64,000 nucleotides of DNA, taken from the NCBI RefSeq assembly GCF_023016265.1, contig NZ_CP095412.1, forward strand, positions 3,410,001 through 3,474,000, given 5' to 3'. Position 1 is the first letter of the stretch, and every line of letters starts with the position of its first letter. A program made the position numbers and the translations under genes. A model generated the notes under the pieces. The model saw nothing but the letters and a program-made list of their open reading frames with translations. It was not told the origin of the DNA and did not search any database. The stretch is from Blastococcus sp. PRF04-17 (lineage in GTDB: Bacteria; Actinomycetota; Actinomycetes; Mycobacteriales; Geodermatophilaceae). This document shows positions 49,042 through 57,159 of the stretch, in pieces.

Positions 49042-49070
49042 TGCGCAACCAGATCGGGGGATCTTGCGCA
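49042..49070. promoter_or_regulatory. Probable Lrp-type operator in the bkd intergenic region
   Basis: TGCGCAA at 49042-49048 and TTGCGCA at 49064-49070 are perfect inverted repeats, with an inner AGATC/GATCT pair between. The element is about 45 bases from the Lrp start and 140 from the E1-alpha start. Confidence 0.6.
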
Positions 49071-49210
49071 GATCGGTCAGCGGGTGGTGTTGTTCAGAAC
49101 CCGGGGAGTCGTGTCAGGATGTGTGAACGGCGCCACACCCCGGTGCCCGTGCGGTCCACCACCGCGGCTCCGGAGACCCCGGCGGCAGCGGACGACGGCG
49201 AGGAGTGCTC

Positions 49211-50362
49211 GTGAGCGCGTTGAGCCAGACCACCGAGGTGGTCGACCCCGTACCCGGTGCGGGGGCACCGCATCTCCCTCAGCAGCCCGAACTGATCCAG
49301 CTCCTGACGCCCGAGGGGGAGCGCGTCGAGCACGCCGACTACGCGGTGGACCTCACCGACGAGGAGCTCCGCGGCCTCTACCGCGACCTCGTGCTGGTCC
49401 GCCGCTGGGACGTCGAGGCCACCGCGTTGCAGCGGCAGGGCGAGCTGGGCATCTGGGCGTCGCTGCTCGGCCAGGAGGCGGCGCAGATCGGCGCGGGCCG
49501 GGCGCTGGCCGACGACGACATGGCCTTCCCGACCTACCGCGAGCACGGCGTGGCCTGGACCCGCGGCGTCGACCCGCTGGAGGTCATCAGCCTCTTCCGC
49601 GGGGTCGACAACGGCGGCTGGGACCCGGTCTCGACGAAGTTCAACCTGTACACGATCGTCATCGGCGCGCAGTGCCTGCACGCCACCGGCTACGCGATGG
49701 GCGTCCAGCGCGACGGCGCCGAGTCCGCCGTCCTGGCGTTCCTCGGCGACGGTGCCTCGAGCGAGGGCGAGGTCAACGAGGCGATGATCTGGGCGGCCAG
49801 CTTCGGCGCCCCCGTCGTCTTCTTCTGCCAGAACAACCAGTACGCGATCAGCGTCCCGCTCGAGCGGCAGTCGCGGGTCCCGCTGTACCAGCGCGCGGCC
49901 GGCTTCGGCTTCCCCGGCGTGCGGGTCGACGGCAACGACGTCCTCGCCGTCCTCGCCGTCACGCGGGCCGCCCTCCAGGCCGCCCGGGAGGGCCAGGGCC
50001 CGACGTTCATCGAGGCCTTCACCTACCGCATGGGCGCGCACACCACGTCCGACGACCCGACCCGCTACCGGCTGGCCGGCGAGCTGGAGGAGTGGAAGCT
50101 GCGCGACCCGATCGCCCGGCTCAAGGCCCATCTCTCCCGCAGCGGCATCGCCGATCCCGCCTTCTTCGACGCGGTCGAGGCCGAGGCCGACGAGTTGGCC
50201 GCGCACATCCGCAGCGGGACGGTGAACATGCCCGACCCCGTGCCCGCGGAGATGTTCGACCACGTGTACGCCGAGCAGACGCCGCACCTGGCGGCCCAGC
50301 GCGACGAGTTCGTCGCCTACCACGCCAGCTTCTCCGACACCGCGGCCGGAGAGGGCCACTGA
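49211..50362 (+). CDS. Branched-chain 2-oxoacid/pyruvate dehydrogenase E1 component, alpha subunit
   Basis: The thiamine-diphosphate-binding subunit of E1, which decarboxylates a 2-oxo acid and passes the acyl group to lipoate on E2; 383 residues. The ThDP fingerprint GDGASSEGEVNEAMIWAA ... FFCQNN is complete, preceded by SLLGQEAAQIGAGRAL and the phosphorylation-loop-like TYRMGAHTTSDDPTRY. The GTG at 49211 has GGCGAGGAG six bases upstream. It is the first of three tightly spaced genes. The divergent Lrp regulator favours branched-chain substrates over pyruvate, but sequence alone does not settle this. Confidence 0.93.
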   Translation: MSALSQTTEVVDPVPGAGAPHLPQQPELIQLLTPEGERVEHADYAVDLTDEELRGLYRDLVLVRRWDVEATALQRQGELGIWASLLGQEAAQIGAGRALADDDMAFPTYREHGVAWTRGVDPLEVISLFRGVDNGGWDPVSTKFNLYTIVIGAQCLHATGYAMGVQRDGAESAVLAFLGDGASSEGEVNEAMIWAASFGAPVVFFCQNNQYAISVPLERQSRVPLYQRAAGFGFPGVRVDGNDVLAVLAVTRAALQAAREGQGPTFIEAFTYRMGAHTTSDDPTRYRLAGELEEWKLRDPIARLKAHLSRSGIADPAFFDAVEAEADELAAHIRSGTVNMPDPVPAEMFDHVYAEQTPHLAAQRDEFVAYHASFSDTAAGEGH

Positions 50363-50363
50363 G

Positions 50364-51344
50364 ATGAGCACCCAAACCCTCACCATCGGCAAGGCGCTCA
50401 ACCTGGGCCTGCGCAAGGCGATGGAGGACGACGCGAAGGTCGTGCTCATGGGCGAGGACATCGGCAAGCTCGGCGGCGTCTTCCGCATCACCGACGGCCT
50501 GCAGAAGGACTTCGGCGAGGACCGCGTCGTCGACACCCCGCTCGCCGAGGCCGCGATCGTCGGCACCGCCGTCGGCCTGGCGATGCGCGGTTACCGGCCG
50601 GTCTGCGAGATCCAGTTCGACGGCTTCGTCTTCCCGGCCTACAACCAGATCGTCACGCAGGTCGCCAAGATCCACGCCCGCTCGAAGGGCAAGGTGGCGA
50701 TGCCCATCGTCATCCGCATCCCGATGGGCGGGGGCATCGGCGCCGTCGAGCACCACAGCGAGAGCCCCGAGGCGTACTTCGCGCACACCGCGGGGCTCAA
50801 GGTCGTCGCCGTCAGCAACCCGGTCGACGCCTACTGGGGCATCCAGCAGGCGATCGCGCACCCCGACCCGATCGTCTTCCTGGAGCCCAAGCGCCGGTAC
50901 TGGGAGAAGGCCGAGGTCGACACCGCCGCCGAGCCCGAGCCGCTGTTCCGCTCCCGCATCGTCCGCGGTGGGGACGACGTGACGGTGCTGGCCTACGGGC
51001 CGATGGTGAAGACCGCCCTGCAGGCCGCCGACGCCGCCGCGGAGGAGGGCCGGTCGCTCGAGGTCATCGACCTGCGCACCGTCTCACCGCTGGACCTCGA
51101 CCCGGTGTTCGAGTCGGTGCGCCGCACGGGCCGCTGCGTCGTCGTCCACGAGGCACCGACCACGCTCGGGCTCGGGTCGGAGATCGCCGCGCGGGTGACC
51201 GAGTCCTGCTTCCATTCGCTGGAGGCGCCGGTGCTGCGGGTGGGCGGCTACGACACCCCGTACCCGCCGTCGAAGCTGGAGGAGGAGTACCTCCCCGACC
51301 TGGACCGGGTGCTCGACGCCGTCGACCGGTCGATGGAGTTCTGA
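50364..51344 (+). CDS. Branched-chain 2-oxoacid/pyruvate dehydrogenase E1 component, beta subunit
   Basis: A 326-residue transketolase-type partner of E1-alpha, forming the heterotetramer. Diagnostic stretches are VLMGEDIGKLGGVFRITDGL, DTPLAEAAIVGTAVGLAMRGYRPVCEIQF, HHSESPEAYFAHTAGLKVV and the C-terminal DLRTVSPLDLDPVFESVRRTGR. Its ATG begins one base after the E1-alpha stop and it ends two bases before E2, so expression is clearly coupled. Confidence 0.95.
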   Translation: MSTQTLTIGKALNLGLRKAMEDDAKVVLMGEDIGKLGGVFRITDGLQKDFGEDRVVDTPLAEAAIVGTAVGLAMRGYRPVCEIQFDGFVFPAYNQIVTQVAKIHARSKGKVAMPIVIRIPMGGGIGAVEHHSESPEAYFAHTAGLKVVAVSNPVDAYWGIQQAIAHPDPIVFLEPKRRYWEKAEVDTAAEPEPLFRSRIVRGGDDVTVLAYGPMVKTALQAADAAAEEGRSLEVIDLRTVSPLDLDPVFESVRRTGRCVVVHEAPTTLGLGSEIAARVTESCFHSLEAPVLRVGGYDTPYPPSKLEEEYLPDLDRVLDAVDRSMEF

Positions 51345-51346
51345 GC

Positions 51347-52846
51347 ATGGCGACCAAGCAGTTCCGACTGCCCGACGTCGGGGAAGGCCTGACCGAGGGC
51401 GAGATCCTGCAGTGGCTGGTCGCCGTCGGCGACACGGTCACGGTCAACCAGCCGCTGTGCGAGGTGGAGACGGCGAAGGCGGCCGTCGAGCTGCCCTCGC
51501 CGTGGGCCGGCACGGTGACCGAACTGCTCTTCGAGGCCGGGACGATGGTCGAGGTCGGCACCCCGATCATCACCATCCACGTGGGAGGCGACAGCGCACC
51601 GCCGCCGGCGTCCGACGCCGGGCAGGCCCGGGCCGACGGCGAGCCCGCGGCGGGCCTGATCGGTGGCGCCGCCCCGGGCGGCCGCACCGCGGTGCTGGTC
51701 GGGTACGGCCCGCGCACCACCGAGGCCAAGCGCCGCCCTCGTCGAAGCGGGGAGGCCGTCGCCGCACGCGCGACCGCGCCCGTCCTGCCCGAGGCGGACC
51801 ACGGACCCGGGACCGACCGCCCGCCGCTGCTGACGACCGCGCCCGACGCCACGGCGAAGCCGGTGCGCCACGGCGGCCTCGAGGTCGGCCGGCAGGCCGA
51901 GGCGCACGCGCTGGTCGAGGCCGCGGCACCGTCGTCGGCGGCGCCGCACGGCCGGGGACGGCTCCGGCCGCTGGCCAAGCCGCCGGTGCGCAAGTACGCC
52001 AAGGACCTCGGCGTCGACCTCACGACGATCACCGGCAGCGGCGAGGGCGGCGTCATCACGCGGGCCGACGTCGATGCCGCGGTCGCCGGCACAGCCTTCG
52101 GTACCGAAAGCTCCGCCGCCCCGGCAGCTTTCGGTACAGAAAGCGCGGGGCGGGAGCGGCGGATACCGATCAAGGGCGTCCGCAAGCACACGGCGGCCGC
52201 CATGGTGGCCAGCGCCTTCACCGCGCCGCACGTCACCGAGTTCCTCACCGTCGACGTCACCCGGACGATGAAGCTGCGCGCGCGCCTGGCTGCGCGGCCG
52301 GAGCTGGCCGGTGTCAAGATCAGCCCGCTGCTGTTCGTGGCCAAGGCGCTGCTGCTGGCCGTGCGCCGGCACCCCATGGTGAACAGCTCGTGGGACGAGG
52401 CGGCGCAGGAGATCGTGGTCAAGGACTACGTGAACCTCGGCATCGCGGCGGCGACCCCGCGCGGTCTCGTCGTCCCCAACATCAAGGACGCCGACCGGTT
52501 GTCACTCGCCGAACTGGCCGGCGCCCTGGCCGACCTCACCGCGACCGCCCGGGAGGGCCGGACGGCACCGGCGGACATGGCCGGGGGCACGATCACCATC
52601 ACCAACGTGGGCGTCTTCGGTGTCGACACCGGGACGCCGATCCTCAACCCGGGGGAGTCGGCGATCCTGGCCTTCGGGGCGGTCCGCGAGATGCCGTGGG
52701 TGCACAAGGGCACGGTCGTGCCCCGGCAGGTGACGCAGCTGGCGCTGTCGTTCGACCACCGGATCGTCGACGGCGAGCTGGGCTCGCGGTTCCTGGCCGA
52801 CGTCGGCGCGCTGTTGCACGACCCGGGAAGCGCCCTGGCCTTTTAG
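51347..52846 (+). CDS. Dihydrolipoamide acyltransferase (E2) of a 2-oxoacid dehydrogenase
   Basis: The 499-residue E2 core transfers acyl groups from lipoate to CoA. Its parts are: one lipoyl domain with Lys44 in VETAKAAVEL; a long Ala/Pro/Gly linker (about 85-200); a peripheral-subunit-binding domain (RPLAKPPVRKYAKDLGVD to GGVITRADVDAAV, about 205-245); a second linker holding two copies of a GGTACC-type palindrome; and the catalytic domain ending with His471 in SFDHRIVDG. The E3 subunit is not in the window. Third gene of the E1a-E1b-E2 operon. Confidence 0.95.
   Translation: MATKQFRLPDVGEGLTEGEILQWLVAVGDTVTVNQPLCEVETAKAAVELPSPWAGTVTELLFEAGTMVEVGTPIITIHVGGDSAPPPASDAGQARADGEPAAGLIGGAAPGGRTAVLVGYGPRTTEAKRRPRRSGEAVAARATAPVLPEADHGPGTDRPPLLTTAPDATAKPVRHGGLEVGRQAEAHALVEAAAPSSAAPHGRGRLRPLAKPPVRKYAKDLGVDLTTITGSGEGGVITRADVDAAVAGTAFGTESSAAPAAFGTESAGRERRIPIKGVRKHTAAAMVASAFTAPHVTEFLTVDVTRTMKLRARLAARPELAGVKISPLLFVAKALLLAVRRHPMVNSSWDEAAQEIVVKDYVNLGIAAATPRGLVVPNIKDADRLSLAELAGALADLTATAREGRTAPADMAGGTITITNVGVFGVDTGTPILNPGESAILAFGAVREMPWVHKGTVVPRQVTQLALSFDHRIVDGELGSRFLADVGALLHDPGSALAF
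52094..52144. repeat. Two GCTTTCGGTACCGAAAGC-type palindromes in frame in the E2 linker
   Basis: GCCTTCGGTACCGAAAGC (52094-52111) and GCTTTCGGTACAGAAAGC (52127-52144) each form a near-perfect 18-bp palindrome and encode the duplicated peptide AFGTES. They sit between the subunit-binding and catalytic domains, where insertion would be tolerated. A related copy lies between genes at 18177-18193. Confidence 0.75.
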
Positions 52847-52856
52847 CCTGCTGTCC

Positions 52857-54029
52857 GTGACGGATCTCGACCGGCTGCTCGACTTCGCGGAACGCTCCCT
52901 GCTGGCCGAGGGCGGCTTCGGCTACCTGGGGGACGACGGCGTCGTGCTGGCCGACCGCCCGGTGGAGACCTGGATCGTCGCCCGCATGACGCACGTCTTC
53001 GGCCTGGCGCACCTGCTCGGCCGGCCGGGCGCCGACGACCTCGCCCGGCACGGGGTCGTGGCGCTCGCCCACGGCCCGCTGCACGACGCCGAGCACGGTG
53101 GATGGCGGGCGAGCGCCACGGACGACGCCAAGACGGCGTACGTCCACGCCTTCGTGATGCTCGCCGGGTCCACGGCGACCGCCGCGGGGATCGAGGGGGG
53201 CCGGGCGCTGCTCGGCGAGGCGCTCGCCGTGTGGGAGACCCGGTTCTGGGACGAGGACGACGGCATGGCGGTCGAGGAGTGGGACCGCGGGTGGACGCAG
53301 CTGGAGGACTACCGGGGCGTCAACGCGAACATGCACGGCGTGGAGGCCATGCTCGCCGCCGCCGACGCGCTGGAGGCCGAGTCACCACCGCTCGCCTGGG
53401 ACCTCCGCGCACAGGCGCTGCGCGCGACCGAGCGGGTCGTGCACGGCTGGGCGCGGGAGCGGGACTGGCGGCTGCCCGAGCACTTCACCGCCGACTGGGC
53501 GGCCCTTCCCGAGTACAACGCCGACCAGCCGGCGCATCCCTTCCGGCCGTACGGCATCACACCCGGGCACCAGTTCGAGTGGGCGCGGCTCGCGCTCCAC
53601 CTGCGCGCCGTGCTGCCGGACCCACCCGGCTGGTTGCTGGACGACGCCGTCGCACTGTTCGACGCTGCGGCGACCCGCGGCTGGGCGGCCGACGGTCACG
53701 ACGGCTTCCCGTACACGCTGGGCTGGGACGACCGCCCGGTGGTGGCCGCGCGCATGCACTGGGTGCTCTGCGAGGCGATCGCCGCAGCGGCCGTGCTGGC
53801 CGAGGTCACCGGCGAGGCCCGCTACCGCGAGCTGGCCCGGAGCTGGCGAAGCCACGGCGAACGTGCCTTCGCCGACGCCGCCACCGGCAGCTGGCACCAC
53901 GAGCTCAGCCCGGATGGTGCGGTCGCCACCGACACGTGGGCGGGCCAGCCCGACGCCTACCACCTGGCCCAGATGCTGCTGCTGGACGGTCGCCCGATCA
54001 GGGGAAGCCTCGCCTCGTCGCTGCGGTGA
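52857..54029 (+). CDS. AGE-family sugar epimerase/isomerase (YihS-like)
   Basis: A 390-residue (alpha/alpha)6-barrel protein of the N-acylglucosamine 2-epimerase family, which interconverts aldoses and ketoses or epimers. The family pattern includes GGFGYLGDDG, RMTHVFGLAHLLGR, the NANMHGVEAMLAAADAL helix with the conserved His, the GHQFEWARLALHL segment, and ARMHWVLCEAIAAAAVL. The YihS (sulfoquinovose/mannose isomerase) branch is closest by motif, but specificity is unknown. GTG 52857, ten bases after E2. Confidence 0.88.
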   Translation: MTDLDRLLDFAERSLLAEGGFGYLGDDGVVLADRPVETWIVARMTHVFGLAHLLGRPGADDLARHGVVALAHGPLHDAEHGGWRASATDDAKTAYVHAFVMLAGSTATAAGIEGGRALLGEALAVWETRFWDEDDGMAVEEWDRGWTQLEDYRGVNANMHGVEAMLAAADALEAESPPLAWDLRAQALRATERVVHGWARERDWRLPEHFTADWAALPEYNADQPAHPFRPYGITPGHQFEWARLALHLRAVLPDPPGWLLDDAVALFDAAATRGWAADGHDGFPYTLGWDDRPVVAARMHWVLCEAIAAAAVLAEVTGEARYRELARSWRSHGERAFADAATGSWHHELSPDGAVATDTWAGQPDAYHLAQMLLLDGRPIRGSLASSLR

Positions 54030-54111
54030 CCAGCGCGTTCTACGTGTCGGATGCGCGGCAGGAGGGTAGGCGGACACCCGACCGACCGTCGTCAGAACAG
54101 AGGAGCAGGCC

Positions 54112-54579
54112 GTGGCCAGCGTGCAGGAGTCCATCGACGTCGACGTGCCCATCAGGGTCGCCTACGACCAGTGGACGCAGTTCGAGTCCTTCCCGCAGTT
54201 CATGGGGGGCGTCGAGCGGATCACGCAGCTCGACGACAAGCACACCCACTGGGTCACCAACATCGACGGCGTCAAGCGGGAGTTCGACGCCGAGATCACC
54301 GAGCAGCACGTCGAGGAGCGCATCGCCTGGGCCAGCACCAGCGGCGAGGCCAAGCACGCCGGTGTGGTCACGTTCCACCGGCTCGACGACACGAAGACCC
54401 GCGTCATGATCCAGATCGACTGGGAGCCCGAGGGGCTCGTCGAGAAGGCCGGTGCCGCACTGGGCTTCGACGACCGTCAGGTCAAGGCCGACGCCAAGCG
54501 GTTCAAGGAGTTCATCGAGAGCCGCGGCACCGAGACCGGCGCGTGGCGGGGCGACGTCCCCCGCCCCGACCAGCAGTAG
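54112..54579 (+). CDS. SRPBCC family protein (cyclase/dehydrase-like)
   Basis: A 155-residue START-like protein of the polyketide-cyclase/coenzyme Q-binding (COQ10) type. It begins VQESIDVDVPIRVAYDQWTQFESFPQFMGGV, with the central beta strands HWVTNIDGVKREFDAEITEQ and VVTFHRLDDTKTRVMIQIDW, and the C-terminal helix AKRFKEFIESRG. GTG 54112 with GAGGAGCAGG upstream. Many actinobacteria keep a close copy of unknown ligand. It stands alone before the nested palindrome. Confidence 0.9.
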   Translation: MASVQESIDVDVPIRVAYDQWTQFESFPQFMGGVERITQLDDKHTHWVTNIDGVKREFDAEITEQHVEERIAWASTSGEAKHAGVVTFHRLDDTKTRVMIQIDWEPEGLVEKAGAALGFDDRQVKADAKRFKEFIESRGTETGAWRGDVPRPDQQ

Positions 54580-54593
54580 CCGGCGCCCCGCCA

Positions 54594-54674
54594 TGATCAG
54601 GTGACCTGATCACCACGTGTCCTCCCTCGCGGTGGGCCGTGAGGGAGGACGCTGCACGATCAGGTCACCTGATC
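54594..54674. repeat. Nested triple palindrome between SRPBCC and ptsH
   Basis: Two copies of a 17-19 bp palindrome (TGATCAGGTGACCTGATCA at 54594-54612; GATCAGGTCACCTGATC at 54658-54674) are also reverse complements of each other. They flank a hairpin whose arms GTCCTCCCTC and GAGGGAGGAC lie near 54619-54650. The whole fills the gap between two convergent genes and could act as a bidirectional terminator or be a mobile palindromic unit. Confidence 0.8.
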
Positions 54675-54740
54675 AAGACCCGCGTGACGACGACGGCGCC
54701 CGTCCCTTCTCGGGGCGGGCGCCGTCGCGCGTCTGCCGGC

Positions 54741-55001
54741 CTACTCGGCGTCGAGGTCCTGCGCCACGAGGTCGGCGATCTGGTCCAGCACCGCCTGGTC
54801 CTCGCTGCTGACGACGACCTCGGCGCCCTGCTTGGCGCCCAGGGTCATGATCATGAGCGGTGAGCCGGCGTCGATCGGCACGCCTCCCGGCGTGGCCAGG
54901 GTGACGGGTACGCCGGCCTTGCCGACGGCCTCGGCGATCAGCGCCGCCGGACGGGCGTGCAGCCCGACCCGGGAGCCGACGGTGACGGTCTGACTGGGCA
55001 T
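54741..55001 (-). CDS. ptsH: Phosphocarrier protein HPr
   Basis: The 86-residue phosphocarrier that relays phosphate from enzyme I to the fructose IIA domain. The active histidine is His15 in GLHARPA. A Ser equivalent to the regulatory serine is at residue 47 (GSPLMIMTLG), though Gram-positive HPr kinase is generally absent from actinobacteria. ATG 55001, 36 bases after the FruA stop on the same strand, so probably the last gene of the fructose operon. Confidence 0.95.
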   Translation of the reverse strand: MPSQTVTVGSRVGLHARPAALIAEAVGKAGVPVTLATPGGVPIDAGSPLMIMTLGAKQGAEVVVSSEDQAVLDQIADLVAQDLDAE

Positions 55002-55037
55002 CTGTCCTCTTCCTCGCTGCTGGAAAGTCGCTTCGGG

Positions 55038-57146
55038 TCAGCTTGCCGCTGAGGCGCTCGTGGCGCTCGCCGGAGCGGCGTGGGTCGGGGCGTGCGCGTG
55101 CTCGAGGTCGACGGCGTCCTCCGGCGCGTCCTCGGCGTCGCTGCGGCCGAAGCTCTTCGCGACGGTGACCGCCAGGGCGCCCACCACGGTGCCGGCGATG
55201 AGCGCCAGCACGAACCAGAGCAGACCGGTGATCGCGAAGAACACGAAGATCCCACCGTGCGGCGCGCGCAGCTCGACGCCGCTCGCCGCCACGATGGCCC
55301 CCGTGGTGGCGCCGCCGAGCATCATCGACGGGATGACCCGCAGGGGGTCGGCGGCAGCGAACGGGATGGCGCCCTCGGAGATGAACGAGAGCCCCAGCAG
55401 CCAGGCGGCCTTGCCGTTGTCGCGCTCGGCCGGCGTGTACAGCCTGGGGCGGACGACGGTGCTCAGCGCCATCGCCAGCGGCGGCACCATGCCGGCCGCC
55501 ATGACGGTGGCCATGATGACCAGTTGCTGGCGACCACCGTCTCCGGTGATGGCGGCGGTCAGACCGGTCGTGGCGAAGACGTAGGCGGCCTTGTTGATCG
55601 GGCCACCGAGGTCGAAGCACATCATCAGGCCGAGGATGATCCCGAGCAGGATGGCCGCGGTGCCGGTCAGGCCGTTGAGCCAGTCCCCGAGCCCCTCCAG
55701 CGCCGCCGCCAGCGGCCGGCCGAGCACGATGACCATCAGGCCGCTGGAGACCAGGGTGGCCAGCAGCGGGATGATCACGACCGGCTGGAGTCCCCGGACG
55801 CCGGCCGGCAACTTCCAGCGGCTGATCCACAGCGCGACGAAGCCCGCGATGATGCCGCCGATCAGCCCGCCGATGAAGCCGGCTCCCACGGTCACCGACA
55901 CCGCGCCGACCACGAAGCCGGGCACGATGCCCGGCCGGTCGGCGATCGCGAAGGCGATGTACCCGGCCAGTGCCGGCACGAGGAAGCCGAAGGCGGCCTG
56001 GCCGAGCACGGTGCAGACGGCGCCGAGGTAGCCGAGGAAGCCGTCGTTGAGCCCCTCGATGCCCGACGCGCTCGGCAGGTCGAAGAACGAGTTGTTGAGC
56101 ACCCAGCTCAGGGCGTAGCTCTGCCCGTCGACGTCCGGGTTGCTGTTGACGATCTGGTAGCCGCCGAGCAGGAACCCGAGGGCGATGAGCAGACCCCCGG
56201 CGGCGACGAACGGGATCATGTAGCTGACGCCCGTGAGCAGCCACCGGCGGACCTCGGTGGCGCCGCGAGCGCCGCCCCCGCCCGACGGCGCGGCCGACGC
56301 GGCTCCGGCGGTGCCGCTCACCCGGCGGGCGTCGGGGTCGTCGGCAGCGGCCAGTGCCTCGCGGATCATCGCGTCGGGCTCGTTGATGGCCCGCTTGGTG
56401 CCGCTCTGCACGACGGGCTTGCCGGCGAAGCGGTCCTGGTCCCGCACACCCACGTCGACGGCGAAGATCACCGCGTCGGCCGACCGGATGACCGCCGGGT
56501 CCAGCGGCGTGGCGCCCGACGAGCCCTGCGTCTCCACGTGGACGTCGACCCCGGCCGCCTGGCCGGCGGCGGCCAGCTTGTCGGCGGCCATGTAGGTGTG
56601 CGCGATGCCGGTCGGGCAGGCGCTCACCACGACCACGCTCTTCCGGGCGGCAGCCGGCGCAGCCACCGTGGGTTGCGCCGCTGGCGTGGAAGGCGCAGGG
56701 GAGACGACCTCGTCCACCAGGCGGACGATCTCCTCCTTCGACGTGGCCGCGCGCAGGGACGCCACGAACTCCGGCCTGACCAGCGCCCGCGCCAGCGCGG
56801 TGAGCAGGGTCAGGTGGTCGGCGTCCCCCTGGGCCGGGGCGGCGATGAGGAAGGCGAGGTCGGCCGGTCCGTCGGGCGCGCCGAAGTCCACCTTGGGCGA
56901 GAGGCGGGCGAACGCCAGCGACGCCTGGGTGACAGCGGCGGACCGGCAGTGCGGGATGGCGATGCCGCCGGGCAGCCCGGTCGCGGCCTGCGCCTCGCGG
57001 GCGAGGACGTCGGTCTCCAGGGCGGCGGCGTCGGTGGCCCGGCCCGCTCCGGCGACGAGTTCGGCCAGCCGGCGGACGACGGCGGTCTTGTCGGCACCGA
57101 AGTCGGCGTCGAGCGCGACCAGGTCGGGGGTGATCAGTGCGGTCAT
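55038..57146 (-). CDS. fruA: PTS fructose permease, IIABC
   Basis: A 702-residue fused permease that imports fructose as fructose-1-phosphate. The IIA domain carries His66 (IPHCRSA); an Ala/Pro linker follows; the IIB domain has the phosphoryl Cys at about 177 (SACPTGIAHTYMAADKLA); the IIC domain (about 300-660) has roughly eight to ten helices, starting GVSYMIPFVAAGGLLIALGFLLGG. The C-terminus is a Glu/His/Ala-rich tail. It lies 13 bases downstream of fruK. Domain order A-B-C is typical of actinobacterial FruA. Confidence 0.96.
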   Translation of the reverse strand: MTALITPDLVALDADFGADKTAVVRRLAELVAGAGRATDAAALETDVLAREAQAATGLPGGIAIPHCRSAAVTQASLAFARLSPKVDFGAPDGPADLAFLIAAPAQGDADHLTLLTALARALVRPEFVASLRAATSKEEIVRLVDEVVSPAPSTPAAQPTVAAPAAARKSVVVVSACPTGIAHTYMAADKLAAAGQAAGVDVHVETQGSSGATPLDPAVIRSADAVIFAVDVGVRDQDRFAGKPVVQSGTKRAINEPDAMIREALAAADDPDARRVSGTAGAASAAPSGGGGARGATEVRRWLLTGVSYMIPFVAAGGLLIALGFLLGGYQIVNSNPDVDGQSYALSWVLNNSFFDLPSASGIEGLNDGFLGYLGAVCTVLGQAAFGFLVPALAGYIAFAIADRPGIVPGFVVGAVSVTVGAGFIGGLIGGIIAGFVALWISRWKLPAGVRGLQPVVIIPLLATLVSSGLMVIVLGRPLAAALEGLGDWLNGLTGTAAILLGIILGLMMCFDLGGPINKAAYVFATTGLTAAITGDGGRQQLVIMATVMAAGMVPPLAMALSTVVRPRLYTPAERDNGKAAWLLGLSFISEGAIPFAAADPLRVIPSMMLGGATTGAIVAASGVELRAPHGGIFVFFAITGLLWFVLALIAGTVVGALAVTVAKSFGRSDAEDAPEDAVDLEHAHAPTHAAPASATSASAAS

Positions 57147-57159
57147 GGACCTCTCCGGG

